Shown: positions 9,085 through 16,203 of the stretch, one piece after another | Numbering within the stretch: the first letter of the stretch is position 1 | Layout: every line of letters begins with the position of its first letter | Source: Owenweeksia sp. | Lineage (GTDB): Bacteria > Bacteroidota > Bacteroidia > Flavobacteriales > Schleiferiaceae | DNA length: 64,000 nt | Reading direction: 5' to 3' | Assembly (NCBI GenBank): GCA_002695025.1 | Contig: NZNV01000001.1 | Location: 248,001-312,000, forward strand | The notes under the pieces: generated by a model | What the model was told of the DNA's origin: nothing | Seen by the model: only the letters and a program-made list of their open reading frames with translations | The model's database searches: none | Made by a program: the position numbers and the translations under genes

Positions 9085-9423
9085 TTAAATAGGATTGATC
9101 TTGTTTTCGGGGTTACCATCCTTATCATAGGTCACGGTCCATTCTTTAGGTCCCTTCTTAATCTCCACCACATAACCGGTGAGTTTGCCACCGTTGGTGG
9201 TTTTATAGGCCTTTACAATCTCAGCTGCGTGGTAATTATCGAGAATATCCATTTTAACCTCTTTGGGAAGCTCCTTCGCATTGATCTCAACCTTATCGTC
9301 ATCCTTCTGCTCATAGGTGGCAGGAGTTTCACTGAGGGCAAACCCCAGGGTGGTAATGGTAGCCATACCCAGGGTAAGCATAAATAGGATACTGAATGAA
9401 AATGATAGAATTGAAGATTTCAT
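9085..9423 (-). CDS. Small secreted protein, PepSY-like pattern (paralogue 2)
   Basis: Starting at ATG 9423 the 112-residue product begins with a signal peptide (MKSSILSFSFSILFML and onward, cleavage near GFALSE). The mature domain reads VEINAKELPKEVKMDIL, NYHAAEIVKAYK, GYVVEIKKGPKEWTVTYDKDGNPE. It aligns block for block with the neighbour at 8582-8953, so the two are a tandem paralogous pair. A GW-type strand pattern fits a single PepSY-like domain. No catalytic residues can be recognised. It is divergent from the TetR gene, with 134 bases between them. Confidence 0.72.
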   Translation of the reverse strand: MKSSILSFSFSILFMLTLGMATITTLGFALSETPATYEQKDDDKVEINAKELPKEVKMDILDNYHAAEIVKAYKTTNGGKLTGYVVEIKKGPKEWTVTYDKDGNPENKINPI

Positions 9424-9557
9424 GGGTTTGTAATTTTTTGTGTGCGACATTTCTTATGTAACACAAAAGATCCCAAATAGTTGAGTTATTTAACAAGCTT
9501 TTAAGAAACACAACAACTGCTTTTGACGTTATCCTAATCAACTTAATAGTAATAAGT

Positions 9558-10226
9558 ATGGACCCCAACACCACTCAACAAAACTCAGATACCAGGGATG
9601 TGACACAGAAGATTGTGAATGCCTATAAAGAATACGTTCTTTTAAATGGTACAGAACCACCCAGCATTTATGCTTTTTGCCATGAGCTGGGCATTTCGGA
9701 AGATGAGTTCTATACCCATTTCAATACGTTTGACCAAGTGGCTTCGGCCTTCTGGAGCCAGCTCTTTAAAGAAGTGCTCCGGGAGCTACGCTCAGACCAG
9801 GCGTATGTGGAATACAATACCCGTGAAAAATTGCTTGGCTTTTATTACGCCTTTTTTGAAGCCTTGAAGCCGCATCGCAGCTTTGCACTCCTGAGCTTCC
9901 GTGATTCGGTATCTCTGCTTAAGCGGGAATCACAACATCTTACGGACTTGAAAAAGGAATTTCGTTTGTGGGTATCAGAATTAGTGAATGAAGGTGTGCG
10001 ACAGGGAGAAATAGCCCAACGCTCCAGGATCACCGGTGCTTATGACAATATAATATGGATGCAATTCCTCTTTCTCCTTAATTTCTGGCGAAAGGATGGC
10101 AGTCGTGGTTTTGAACGCACTGATGCTGCCATTGAAAAATCCGTACGCTTTGGCTTTGACCTCATCGAAAAGAACGCTCTGGACAGTGCCTTTGATTTTG
10201 GTAAATTTTTGTTCCAGGGCAAATGA
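9558..10226 (+). CDS. TetR-family transcriptional regulator
   Basis: The 222-residue protein has an N-terminal helix-turn-helix of the TetR type (TQKIVNAYKEYVLLNG, SIYAFCHELGISEDEFYTHFNTFDQV) and an all-helical C-terminal domain. The usual FYYHFxSKEEL motif is altered to FYTHFNTFDQV, as in the Bacteroidota branch. Its stop overlaps the ATG of the ABC1-type kinase gene by four bases (ATGA), so the two are translationally coupled. This TetR-ABC1 pairing recurs in the phylum, which suggests a shared role, possibly in lipid or quinone homeostasis; the ligand is unknown. Confidence 0.85.
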   Translation: MDPNTTQQNSDTRDVTQKIVNAYKEYVLLNGTEPPSIYAFCHELGISEDEFYTHFNTFDQVASAFWSQLFKEVLRELRSDQAYVEYNTREKLLGFYYAFFEALKPHRSFALLSFRDSVSLLKRESQHLTDLKKEFRLWVSELVNEGVRQGEIAQRSRITGAYDNIIWMQFLFLLNFWRKDGSRGFERTDAAIEKSVRFGFDLIEKNALDSAFDFGKFLFQGK

Positions 10227-11539
10227 AAGAACAGGATCATATTCCCACTTCACGTTTTAGCCGTACCGGTAATTTTTTAAAGACCGGGGCCAAAGTAGGA
10301 GGGAACTACCTCAAATACTACAGTAAGAAGTTATTGGGTACCGATGATACAGACGCGTTGCAACGTGAAAATGCTGAGGATATTTACGATGCCCTTAGCA
10401 AGCTTAAAGGTAGCGCACTTAAAATAGCTCAGATGATGAGCATGGATGAAGGAGTGCTGCCCAAGGCTTTTACCGATAAATTTACGCAGGCACAATATTC
10501 GGCTCCTCCACTTTCCTATCCTTTGGTAGTGAAGACCTTTAAAAGCCAACTCGGTAAGTCACCATCGGAGGTTTTTGATTCCTTTTCTAAAAATGCAGTG
10601 GCTGCTGCCTCTATAGGGCAGGTACATCTCGCGGAACGGGATGGCCATAAGCTGGCGGTAAAAGTGCAGTATCCAGGGGTGGCGGACAGTATAAATTCAG
10701 ATTTACGGATTGTGAAACCACTGGTCAGCACTATGCTGAACATCAGTTCTTCAGAAATAGATCATTATCTGCAGGAAGTTCAGGCGCGGCTCATGGAGGA
10801 GACAGATTATGAACTTGAACTGAAGCGTTCCATGGTTATTGCCAAAGCCTGTGCGCCTATACAGGGCCTGGAATTTCCTTCTTATTACCCGGAATTCTCT
10901 TCCGGCCGTATCCTTACCATGGATTGGCTGGCAGGAAAACATCTTTCAGAGTTCCTTAAAACAGATCCGTCCCAGGAAACCCGCAATCAACTGGGGCAAT
11001 TGCTATGGGATTTTTATGATTTCCAGATTCACGAGTTACGACAGGTACACGCTGACCCGCACCCGGGTAATTTCCTATTCCGCGAAGACGGTACCATCGG
11101 AGTGATCGATTTTGGATGTATAAAGGAGTTTTCGGATCAATTTTATAACGATTATTTCCAATTGATGATCCCCGAGATCACCAATAATGATAAGAATTTT
11201 GAAGAGCTTCTCTTCAAGCTGGACTTTCTTTTACCCACCGATAAGCCCGAAGAAGTGGCACACTTTAAAAGAGTATACTTTGAAGTCCATCACTTGCTTT
11301 CCGAACCCTTTTTTAACGATGAATTTGACTTTGCGGACCCAGGATATTTTGCCCGTATTTATGCTTTAAGTGAAGTTTATCAGAACGATAAAATGCTCAG
11401 AAAAGCCAAGGCAGCACGTGGTCCAAGAGACAGTATTTATCTGAACCGCACGTATTTTGGGCTGTATTCATTATTACATAAGCTGGAGGCAAATATCATC
11501 ACCCGGTCAAAGGTGGGCACGTTAGCTGAACATTCGTAG
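10223..11539 (+). CDS. ABC1/UbiB (ADCK) family atypical kinase
   Basis: This 438-residue protein has the ABC1 kinase-like fold. A KIAQMM motif replaces the KxGQ motif that folds over the nucleotide site in ADCK proteins. The alanine-rich loop reads AAASIGQVHLA, followed by LAVKVQYPG (the conserved lysine), HADPHPGNFLF (catalytic-loop equivalent) and VIDFGCIKEF (DFG equivalent). Relatives such as UbiB and COQ8 support quinone synthesis. Bacteroidota make menaquinone, so the target here is open. It is coupled to the upstream TetR gene by an ATGA overlap. Confidence 0.88.
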   Translation: MKEQDHIPTSRFSRTGNFLKTGAKVGGNYLKYYSKKLLGTDDTDALQRENAEDIYDALSKLKGSALKIAQMMSMDEGVLPKAFTDKFTQAQYSAPPLSYPLVVKTFKSQLGKSPSEVFDSFSKNAVAAASIGQVHLAERDGHKLAVKVQYPGVADSINSDLRIVKPLVSTMLNISSSEIDHYLQEVQARLMEETDYELELKRSMVIAKACAPIQGLEFPSYYPEFSSGRILTMDWLAGKHLSEFLKTDPSQETRNQLGQLLWDFYDFQIHELRQVHADPHPGNFLFREDGTIGVIDFGCIKEFSDQFYNDYFQLMIPEITNNDKNFEELLFKLDFLLPTDKPEEVAHFKRVYFEVHHLLSEPFFNDEFDFADPGYFARIYALSEVYQNDKMLRKAKAARGPRDSIYLNRTYFGLYSLLHKLEANIITRSKVGTLAEHS

Positions 11540-11582
11540 TTAGGCCAAGGTTATAGTCTTGTAAACAAATAACACTATTACC

Positions 11583-12110
11583 ATGAAAAAATCAATTATT
11601 GTGGCGCTGCTTGCTCTGGCGGTAGGCGTGCCATCGGCTTTTGCTCAGAGTATTTCACCTAACGCTATTGGAGTTCGTCTGGAAGGTAACGATGGCCTGG
11701 GTCCGGAAATTTCCTATCAGCGTGCCCTGGGAGACAACAATCGTTTGGAGTTGGACCTTGGCTTTCATGACAGTCGTTACATTGATGCTTTTAAGTTCAC
11801 TGGATTATACCATTGGGTTTTTAACATCCAGGGTGGATTTAACTGGTACGCAGGACTGGGAGCAGGAGTTGGTTTTATAGATTATGATGATAAGTGGCCA
11901 GGAAGGGATCCTGATGATGATTACGAGACCGTATTTTTAACTTTCGAAGGTGATTTTGGTCTTGAGTATTCTTTTTTGGAGATGGGCGTACCTATTCAAC
12001 TGGCCTTGGATCTTAATCCTGAAATACAACTGATCAATGATGATTATGATCGGTATTACGATGATGATTTTGACCTGGACGTAGCATTTGCCATACGTTA
12101 CCAGTTCTAA
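11583..12110 (+). CDS. Exported protein, probable small outer-membrane beta-barrel
   Basis: The 175-residue product has a textbook signal peptide (MKKSIIVALLALAVGVPSAFAQS). The mature chain consists of alternating short amphipathic stretches with many aromatic and aspartate residues (LELDLGFHDSR, WYAGLGAGVGF, LALDLNPEIQL), and ends in the aromatic pattern FAIRYQF. This fits an eight-stranded outer-membrane beta-barrel of about 150 residues. It lies 43 bases after the ABC1 kinase gene and is followed by a strong terminator. No specific function can be assigned. Confidence 0.75.
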   Translation: MKKSIIVALLALAVGVPSAFAQSISPNAIGVRLEGNDGLGPEISYQRALGDNNRLELDLGFHDSRYIDAFKFTGLYHWVFNIQGGFNWYAGLGAGVGFIDYDDKWPGRDPDDDYETVFLTFEGDFGLEYSFLEMGVPIQLALDLNPEIQLINDDYDRYYDDDFDLDVAFAIRYQF

Positions 12111-12132
12111 GATCAACGAAGACTAAAATTTG

Positions 12133-12166
12133 AAGGTTTACTTCCTGTGGAGGTAAACCTTTTTTA
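12133..12166 (+). terminator. Rho-independent terminator after the small barrel gene
   Basis: Nine-base-pair stem AAGGTTTAC / GTAAACCTT with an 11-base loop, followed by TTTT. It lies 23 bases after the stop at 12110. Confidence 0.85.
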
Positions 12167-12172
12167 GTTTTG
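12165..12172 (+). promoter_or_regulatory. Predicted -7 element of the Nudix gene
   Basis: TAGTTTTG fits TAnnTTTG and overlaps the tail of the preceding terminator. It lies 26 bases before the GTG start at 12199. A TTTA at 12138-12141 is a possible weak -33 box. Confidence 0.4.
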
Positions 12173-12198
12173 TAGGATACCTGAAAATCATTACCCCG

Positions 12199-12744
12199 GT
12201 GAAGTATTGCAGCGAATGCGGACATGACATATTGGATTATCGTATCCCTAAGGGAGACCATACTCCGCGTTACGTTTGTACCTCCTGTCATATTATCCAT
12301 TACCAGAACCCCAATATGGTAGTAGGCTGTTTGATCGTTAACGATGGAAGGATCATGCTGGCCCGCAGGGGAATTGAACCGCGTAAAGGCTACTGGAATT
12401 TACCGTGTGGATTTCTGGAAAACGAAGAAACCGTGCAACAGGGCGCCAAACGTGAGGTGTTTGAGGAAACAGGTGCCAGTGTAGAACTTGGACCATTACA
12501 TACCGTTTACAACCTTCCACATGCCAATCAGGTGTACCTCATTTTCCTGGCTACAATGACCGACCCGCATTACCACTTAACGGATGAGAGTACGGAAATC
12601 GGTTTTTTTGCTCCGGATGAGATACCCTGGGATGAAATAGCTTTTTCCAGTAATGCCTTTGCCCTTAAAAAATACCTTGAGAACGGGGAGGGTAAACCGC
12701 ACCCTACCTACCTCGGGAGTTACTTTAAAGATAAGATCCGCTGA
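12199..12744 (+). CDS. Nudix hydrolase with N-terminal zinc ribbon
   Basis: The gene starts with GTG (MKYCSECG), the typical start of this family. Residues 1-40 form a zinc ribbon with CSEC and CTSC pairs. The Nudix box runs from GFLENEE to REVFEETGA and has the full GX5EX7REUXEEXGU pattern that binds the metal and the diphosphate. The enzyme hydrolyses a nucleoside diphosphate linked to another group; zinc-ribbon members are often NADH, ADP-ribose or FAD pyrophosphatases, but the exact substrate is not evident. The stop overlaps the start of the esterase gene (TGATG), so the two are co-translated. Confidence 0.9.
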   Translation: MKYCSECGHDILDYRIPKGDHTPRYVCTSCHIIHYQNPNMVVGCLIVNDGRIMLARRGIEPRKGYWNLPCGFLENEETVQQGAKREVFEETGASVELGPLHTVYNLPHANQVYLIFLATMTDPHYHLTDESTEIGFFAPDEIPWDEIAFSSNAFALKKYLENGEGKPHPTYLGSYFKDKIR

Positions 12745-13412
12745 TGCAGAAAAAGAACCTGAGCCTGGTACATGAAGTTATGGCACCGGAACAAGCTTCT
12801 GAAAAACCACCCTTACTGATCATGTTGCATGGCTTTGGCAGCCATGAGCAAGACCTGTTTTCCATGGCCCCCATGCTGAATACAAAATTCATGATTGTTA
12901 GCGCACGGGCTCCCTTGACTTTACCCTGGGGAGGCTTTGCCTGGTACGAGATCAATTTTGAAGAGTTGGGAGGAGGAAAGATGAGTAATATTCCACAGGC
13001 CAGGGATAGTGTGGGACGCATAGAAACTTTTGTGAAGGAAGCCCAGGAGGCCTACGGTGCCGATCCTGACAATACCTGGCTTATGGGTTTTAGCCAGGGA
13101 TGCATTCTCAGTTATGCGGTTGCATTGCGGTCCCCACAAAATTTTAAGGGTGTACTGGCTTTAAGCGGATACATTCTGAAGGACATTACTCCAGATCATT
13201 TTAATCCTTCCGATCTTCAAAACCTGGATTTTTTTGTGAGCCACGGAATCCAGGATGAAGTTTTACCGGTAGAGTGGGCGCGGGAATCGGTAAAAGTGTT
13301 GGAGCAATTACATATACGGCACCAGTACAATGAATATCCCATGGGCCACGGTGTGAATCCGCAGTGTTTTGATGACCTTAAAGACTGGTTGAGTGATAAA
13401 GGTATGCTCTAA
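12744..13412 (+). CDS. Carboxylesterase/phospholipase-type alpha/beta hydrolase
   Basis: The 222-residue cytoplasmic protein fits the LYPLA/YpfH family of small serine hydrolases. It has the oxyanion strand LLIMLHGFGSHEQD, the nucleophile elbow GFSQGC (GxSxG), an aspartate in SHGIQDEVLPV and a histidine in PMGHGVNPQC, giving a Ser-Asp-His triad. It hydrolyses short or medium acyl esters; the natural substrate is not known. It follows the Nudix gene with a one-base overlap. Its 3' end overlaps the convergent minus-strand gene by four bases. Confidence 0.87.
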   Translation: MQKKNLSLVHEVMAPEQASEKPPLLIMLHGFGSHEQDLFSMAPMLNTKFMIVSARAPLTLPWGGFAWYEINFEELGGGKMSNIPQARDSVGRIETFVKEAQEAYGADPDNTWLMGFSQGCILSYAVALRSPQNFKGVLALSGYILKDITPDHFNPSDLQNLDFFVSHGIQDEVLPVEWARESVKVLEQLHIRHQYNEYPMGHGVNPQCFDDLKDWLSDKGML

Positions 13413-14116
13413 TCCTCTTCAGGCGCTGGAGGGTGTTCGGATTCAGGCTCCGCTTCAGGATCAATAATAAGTCCGGTAACTATAGGTTCAAGTTGAATAG
13501 GAATGTCTCCCCTTAGTTCGTTGGTTTTGGGCTCTATTTTCACATTAATCACCATTTCTACCCGAGCATGGTTGAGATCAAGGTCCTCAATTATTGCTTT
13601 TTCATAGCCAAAAGAGGTAATCTCTACCACCAGTTTTTCCATATCCAATCCCTCTTCGCTGAATTCCAGCTTAAAAGTCCCGTCCATAACTGTGGTTACT
13701 CCCAAAATAATAGCACCGTCAGGCTCTCGTAGTATCACATTGGCATAAGGAATTGCTTCACCGGTTTTTTGGTCAGTTACCAAACCTGTTAAGCGGTAGG
13801 TCATGGGCGAAATATAGTGTTCAGTTTTTTCACCCTCGGTTTGTGCCTGCGCGTTGTGAGGAGCCAGTCCCAAAATAGCGGCTAACGAAAAAGTAGCGAT
13901 AAGACCAGGGCCCGGACGGAATTGCCGGGAAATACTGCCTACCTGGCTGAGTGAAAAACGTCCACATTCTACACCGGATACATGAGGAGACATATCTTTA
14001 CTGAAGTCACGGATTTTTTTCTGACAGTGGGTACAGAAACGTTCTTTATCTCCGGTAGAAAGCATATCGTCCCAGGGTATAGGACACGCATAGCCGAGGT
14101 GTACTTTTTTCTTCAT
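13409..14116 (-). CDS. Membrane-anchored protein with cysteine motif and CarboxypepD_reg-like domain
   Basis: Starting at ATG 14116 the protein begins MKKKVHLGYACPIPWDDM, followed by FCTHCQKKIRDFS. This CPxxW...CxxCxKxxxDF pattern is a recurring N-terminal cytoplasmic motif in Bacteroidota that could bind metal. A single hydrophobic segment follows (GLIATFSLAAILGLAP, with AQAQ after it). Residues after about 110 form a carboxypeptidase-regulatory-like beta-sandwich (LTGLVTDQKTGEAIPYANVIL, GTFKLEF, VEITSFGYEK). The C-terminus is acidic and proline-rich. It is probably inner-membrane-anchored with the beta domain in the periplasm. Its function is unknown; it lies 36 bases downstream of murQ. 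Confidence 0.7.
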   Translation of the reverse strand: MKKKVHLGYACPIPWDDMLSTGDKERFCTHCQKKIRDFSKDMSPHVSGVECGRFSLSQVGSISRQFRPGPGLIATFSLAAILGLAPHNAQAQTEGEKTEHYISPMTYRLTGLVTDQKTGEAIPYANVILREPDGAIILGVTTVMDGTFKLEFSEEGLDMEKLVVEITSFGYEKAIIEDLDLNHARVEMVINVKIEPKTNELRGDIPIQLEPIVTGLIIDPEAEPESEHPPAPEED

Positions 14117-14152
14117 ATAATTTAGAACGCTAAACAATAGAAGGTTGTATGA

Positions 14153-14956
14153 TCAATTACGGGAATTGTCAATAGCCTTGCGAACGCTGCCGTATTTTTC
14201 CAGCAGGGCCTGGGCTTCTTCTGCTTTGATCTTCAGTTCATTCATGATCATCCGGGTGCCGCGTTCCACCAGCTTGGTATTGGTCAGCTGCATGTCCACC
14301 ATTTTATTGCCTTTTACGCGGCCCAGTTGGATCATGACGGACGTAGATATCATGTTGAGGACCAGCTTTTGTGCCGTACCGGCTTTCATACGTGTACTTC
14401 CGGTCACAAACTCAGGCCCTACCACTACAACTACCGGAAAATCAGAAACGGAAATAACATCTGCCCCGGCATTACAGGTAATGCAAGCGGTGGTAATGCC
14501 GTTTTTCTGACAATCATCCAGGCCACCCACTACGTACGGAGTGCTGCCCGAAGCGGCTATACCGATCACAGTATCTTTATCATTAATAGCATGTTGCTGA
14601 AGGTCTTTCCAGGCCTGGTTACGATCATCTTCGGCAAATTCTACCGCCTTACGGATGGCGGTATCGCCACCGGCAATCAGCCCGATTACCCAGTTGGGGT
14701 CCGCGCCAAAAGTAGGAGGGAGTTCAGAAGCATCCACAATACCAAGGCGACCGCTGGTGCCAGCCCCTATGTAGAATACCCGTCCGCCATTTTTCATTTT
14801 AGGAACAATAGCTTCAACCAATGCTTTAATGGCCGGGATCTGTTTTTCAATGGCCAGCGGTACCTTTCGATCCTCTTCATTGATATGACGGAGAAGATCT
14901 TCCACCGGCATCTTTTCCAGGTCGTGGTGAAGGCTGTCGCTTTCGGTAGTCTTCAT
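14153..14956 (-). CDS. murQ: N-acetylmuramic acid 6-phosphate etherase
   Basis: The 267-residue enzyme has the SIS (sugar isomerase) fold and the MurQ signatures FYIGAGTSGRLGIVDASE, LPPTFG, LIAGGDTAI, GIAASGSTPYV and GSTRMKAGTAQK. It cleaves the D-lactyl ether of MurNAc-6-phosphate to GlcNAc-6-phosphate in peptidoglycan recycling. Its length is slightly below the usual 290-300 residues, mainly at the C-terminus. It lies two bases after the rRNA methyltransferase gene, so it is probably on the same transcript. No MurNAc kinase or transporter is next to it. Confidence 0.93.
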   Translation of the reverse strand: MKTTESDSLHHDLEKMPVEDLLRHINEEDRKVPLAIEKQIPAIKALVEAIVPKMKNGGRVFYIGAGTSGRLGIVDASELPPTFGADPNWVIGLIAGGDTAIRKAVEFAEDDRNQAWKDLQQHAINDKDTVIGIAASGSTPYVVGGLDDCQKNGITTACITCNAGADVISVSDFPVVVVVGPEFVTGSTRMKAGTAQKLVLNMISTSVMIQLGRVKGNKMVDMQLTNTKLVERGTRMIMNELKIKAEEAQALLEKYGSVRKAIDNSRN

Positions 14957-14958
14957 AC

Positions 14959-16134
14959 TTAAGCTTTTTTCTCCAACAAGGCCATGAAGAAGCCATCCGT
15001 TTCAGCGGATGGGTTGATCCTTTGCTGTTCGATGAGTTCAAATTCTGGGTGGCTTTCCAGGAAACGCTCTACCTGAGCTTCATTTTCCGAACGGAGTATG
15101 GAGCAGGTGGCGTATACCATCAGGCCACCCGTTTTCAGCATTTTAGAGTAATCATTAATGATATCCCGTTGCATGCCCTGTACCCTCTCGATATGGTCGG
15201 GCTGCAGTTTCCACTTGGTGTCGGGATTCCTCTTGATGACTCCCGTGCCGGAACAAGGTACGTCAAGTAAAAGCCGGTCAGCCGCACCATGAAGCCGCTT
15301 GATCACTTTAGTGGAATCAATAAGCCTGGTTTCAATATTATGGGCGCCATTTCGTTTAGCCCGTTTTTTCAGTTCGTTGAGTTTCCAGCTTTCCACATCC
15401 ATGGAAATGATGGAACCTTTGTTTTCCATCAGGGCAGAGAGGTGTAATGATTTACCTCCCGCTCCTGCACAGGCATCGATCACGCGCATGCCGGGCTTTA
15501 CCCTCAGATAGGGAGCAATGAGTTGTGAACCGCCATCCTGTACTTCAAAAAGACCTTGCTGAAAGCTGGGGTTGCGAAAGGTGTTCTGGCGCTCTTCAAT
15601 AACGAGGCCTACATCATTCTTGCCGAAGGCGTGGGTTTTCACACCTTCCTCCTTCAAAACAGACTTTAAGGTGTCGCGGTTGGTTTTAAGCGTATTGGCG
15701 CGTATGATGAGCTCTGCCGGCCGGTTCAGTTCTGTGGCAATTTTGGGCCATTGGTCACCCAGCTCTTTGTGAGCCAGTTCATCAAACCAGATGGGAAACG
15801 ACTGAAGGACGCCCACATCTTTGGGTAAATGTTGCTTGGCGCGCTCCACGTCAAAATCTTCTACAGACTCCATGCTCTTCCAGTCTTCCGGCAATTCGTA
15901 ACCTTCATTCAGCCACCATATACCGAAAAGGCGGTAGAGTTCCCTTCGCTTAAGCGTTGGTTCCTTGCCGTAGAGCTCCCACAGGTAACGCCACCAGCGT
16001 ACCATTTCATAGGTGGTTTCCGCAATAAAGGCACGGTCACGGGCTCCCCATTTACGGTTGGATTTGAGCAGGCGTTCAAGGACTTTATCCACGTACTGGT
16101 TCTTTCCGAAGGAAGTTTCCAAAGCCTCCATCAC
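14959..16134 (-). CDS. RsmB/NOP-type rRNA (cytosine-5) methyltransferase
   Basis: The 391-residue protein has an N-terminal RNA-binding helical domain and a C-terminal Rossmann methyltransferase. Motifs are VIDACAGAGGKSLHL (SAM loop), LLDVPCSGTGVIKRNP (release cysteine) and MVYATCSILRSENE (catalytic cysteine). It should make m5C in rRNA or tRNA. The only normal start nearby is GTG 16134 (next codon ATG). However, the frame stays open upstream and reads PRLHKNLVAAV, which looks like the conserved N-terminus of Bacteroidota homologues. An ATT (16188) or CTG (16146) codon could be the true start. The frame is the same as that of the upstream E1 gene, whose stop is at 16204. Confidence 0.88.
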   Translation of the reverse strand: MMEALETSFGKNQYVDKVLERLLKSNRKWGARDRAFIAETTYEMVRWWRYLWELYGKEPTLKRRELYRLFGIWWLNEGYELPEDWKSMESVEDFDVERAKQHLPKDVGVLQSFPIWFDELAHKELGDQWPKIATELNRPAELIIRANTLKTNRDTLKSVLKEEGVKTHAFGKNDVGLVIEERQNTFRNPSFQQGLFEVQDGGSQLIAPYLRVKPGMRVIDACAGAGGKSLHLSALMENKGSIISMDVESWKLNELKKRAKRNGAHNIETRLIDSTKVIKRLHGAADRLLLDVPCSGTGVIKRNPDTKWKLQPDHIERVQGMQRDIINDYSKMLKTGGLMVYATCSILRSENEAQVERFLESHPEFELIEQQRINPSAETDGFFMALLEKKA

Positions 16135-16203
16135 GGCTGCTACCAGGTTCTTGTGAAGCCTTGGGCTGGTTTTCTTTTGTGCTTTAATAGCTAAGGGGCT
16201 TTT

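Noticed and set aside
14327-14962. 211-codon frame on the plus strand over murQ
   Set aside because: It is antisense to all the diagnostic MurQ motifs and has no recognisable sequence of its own.
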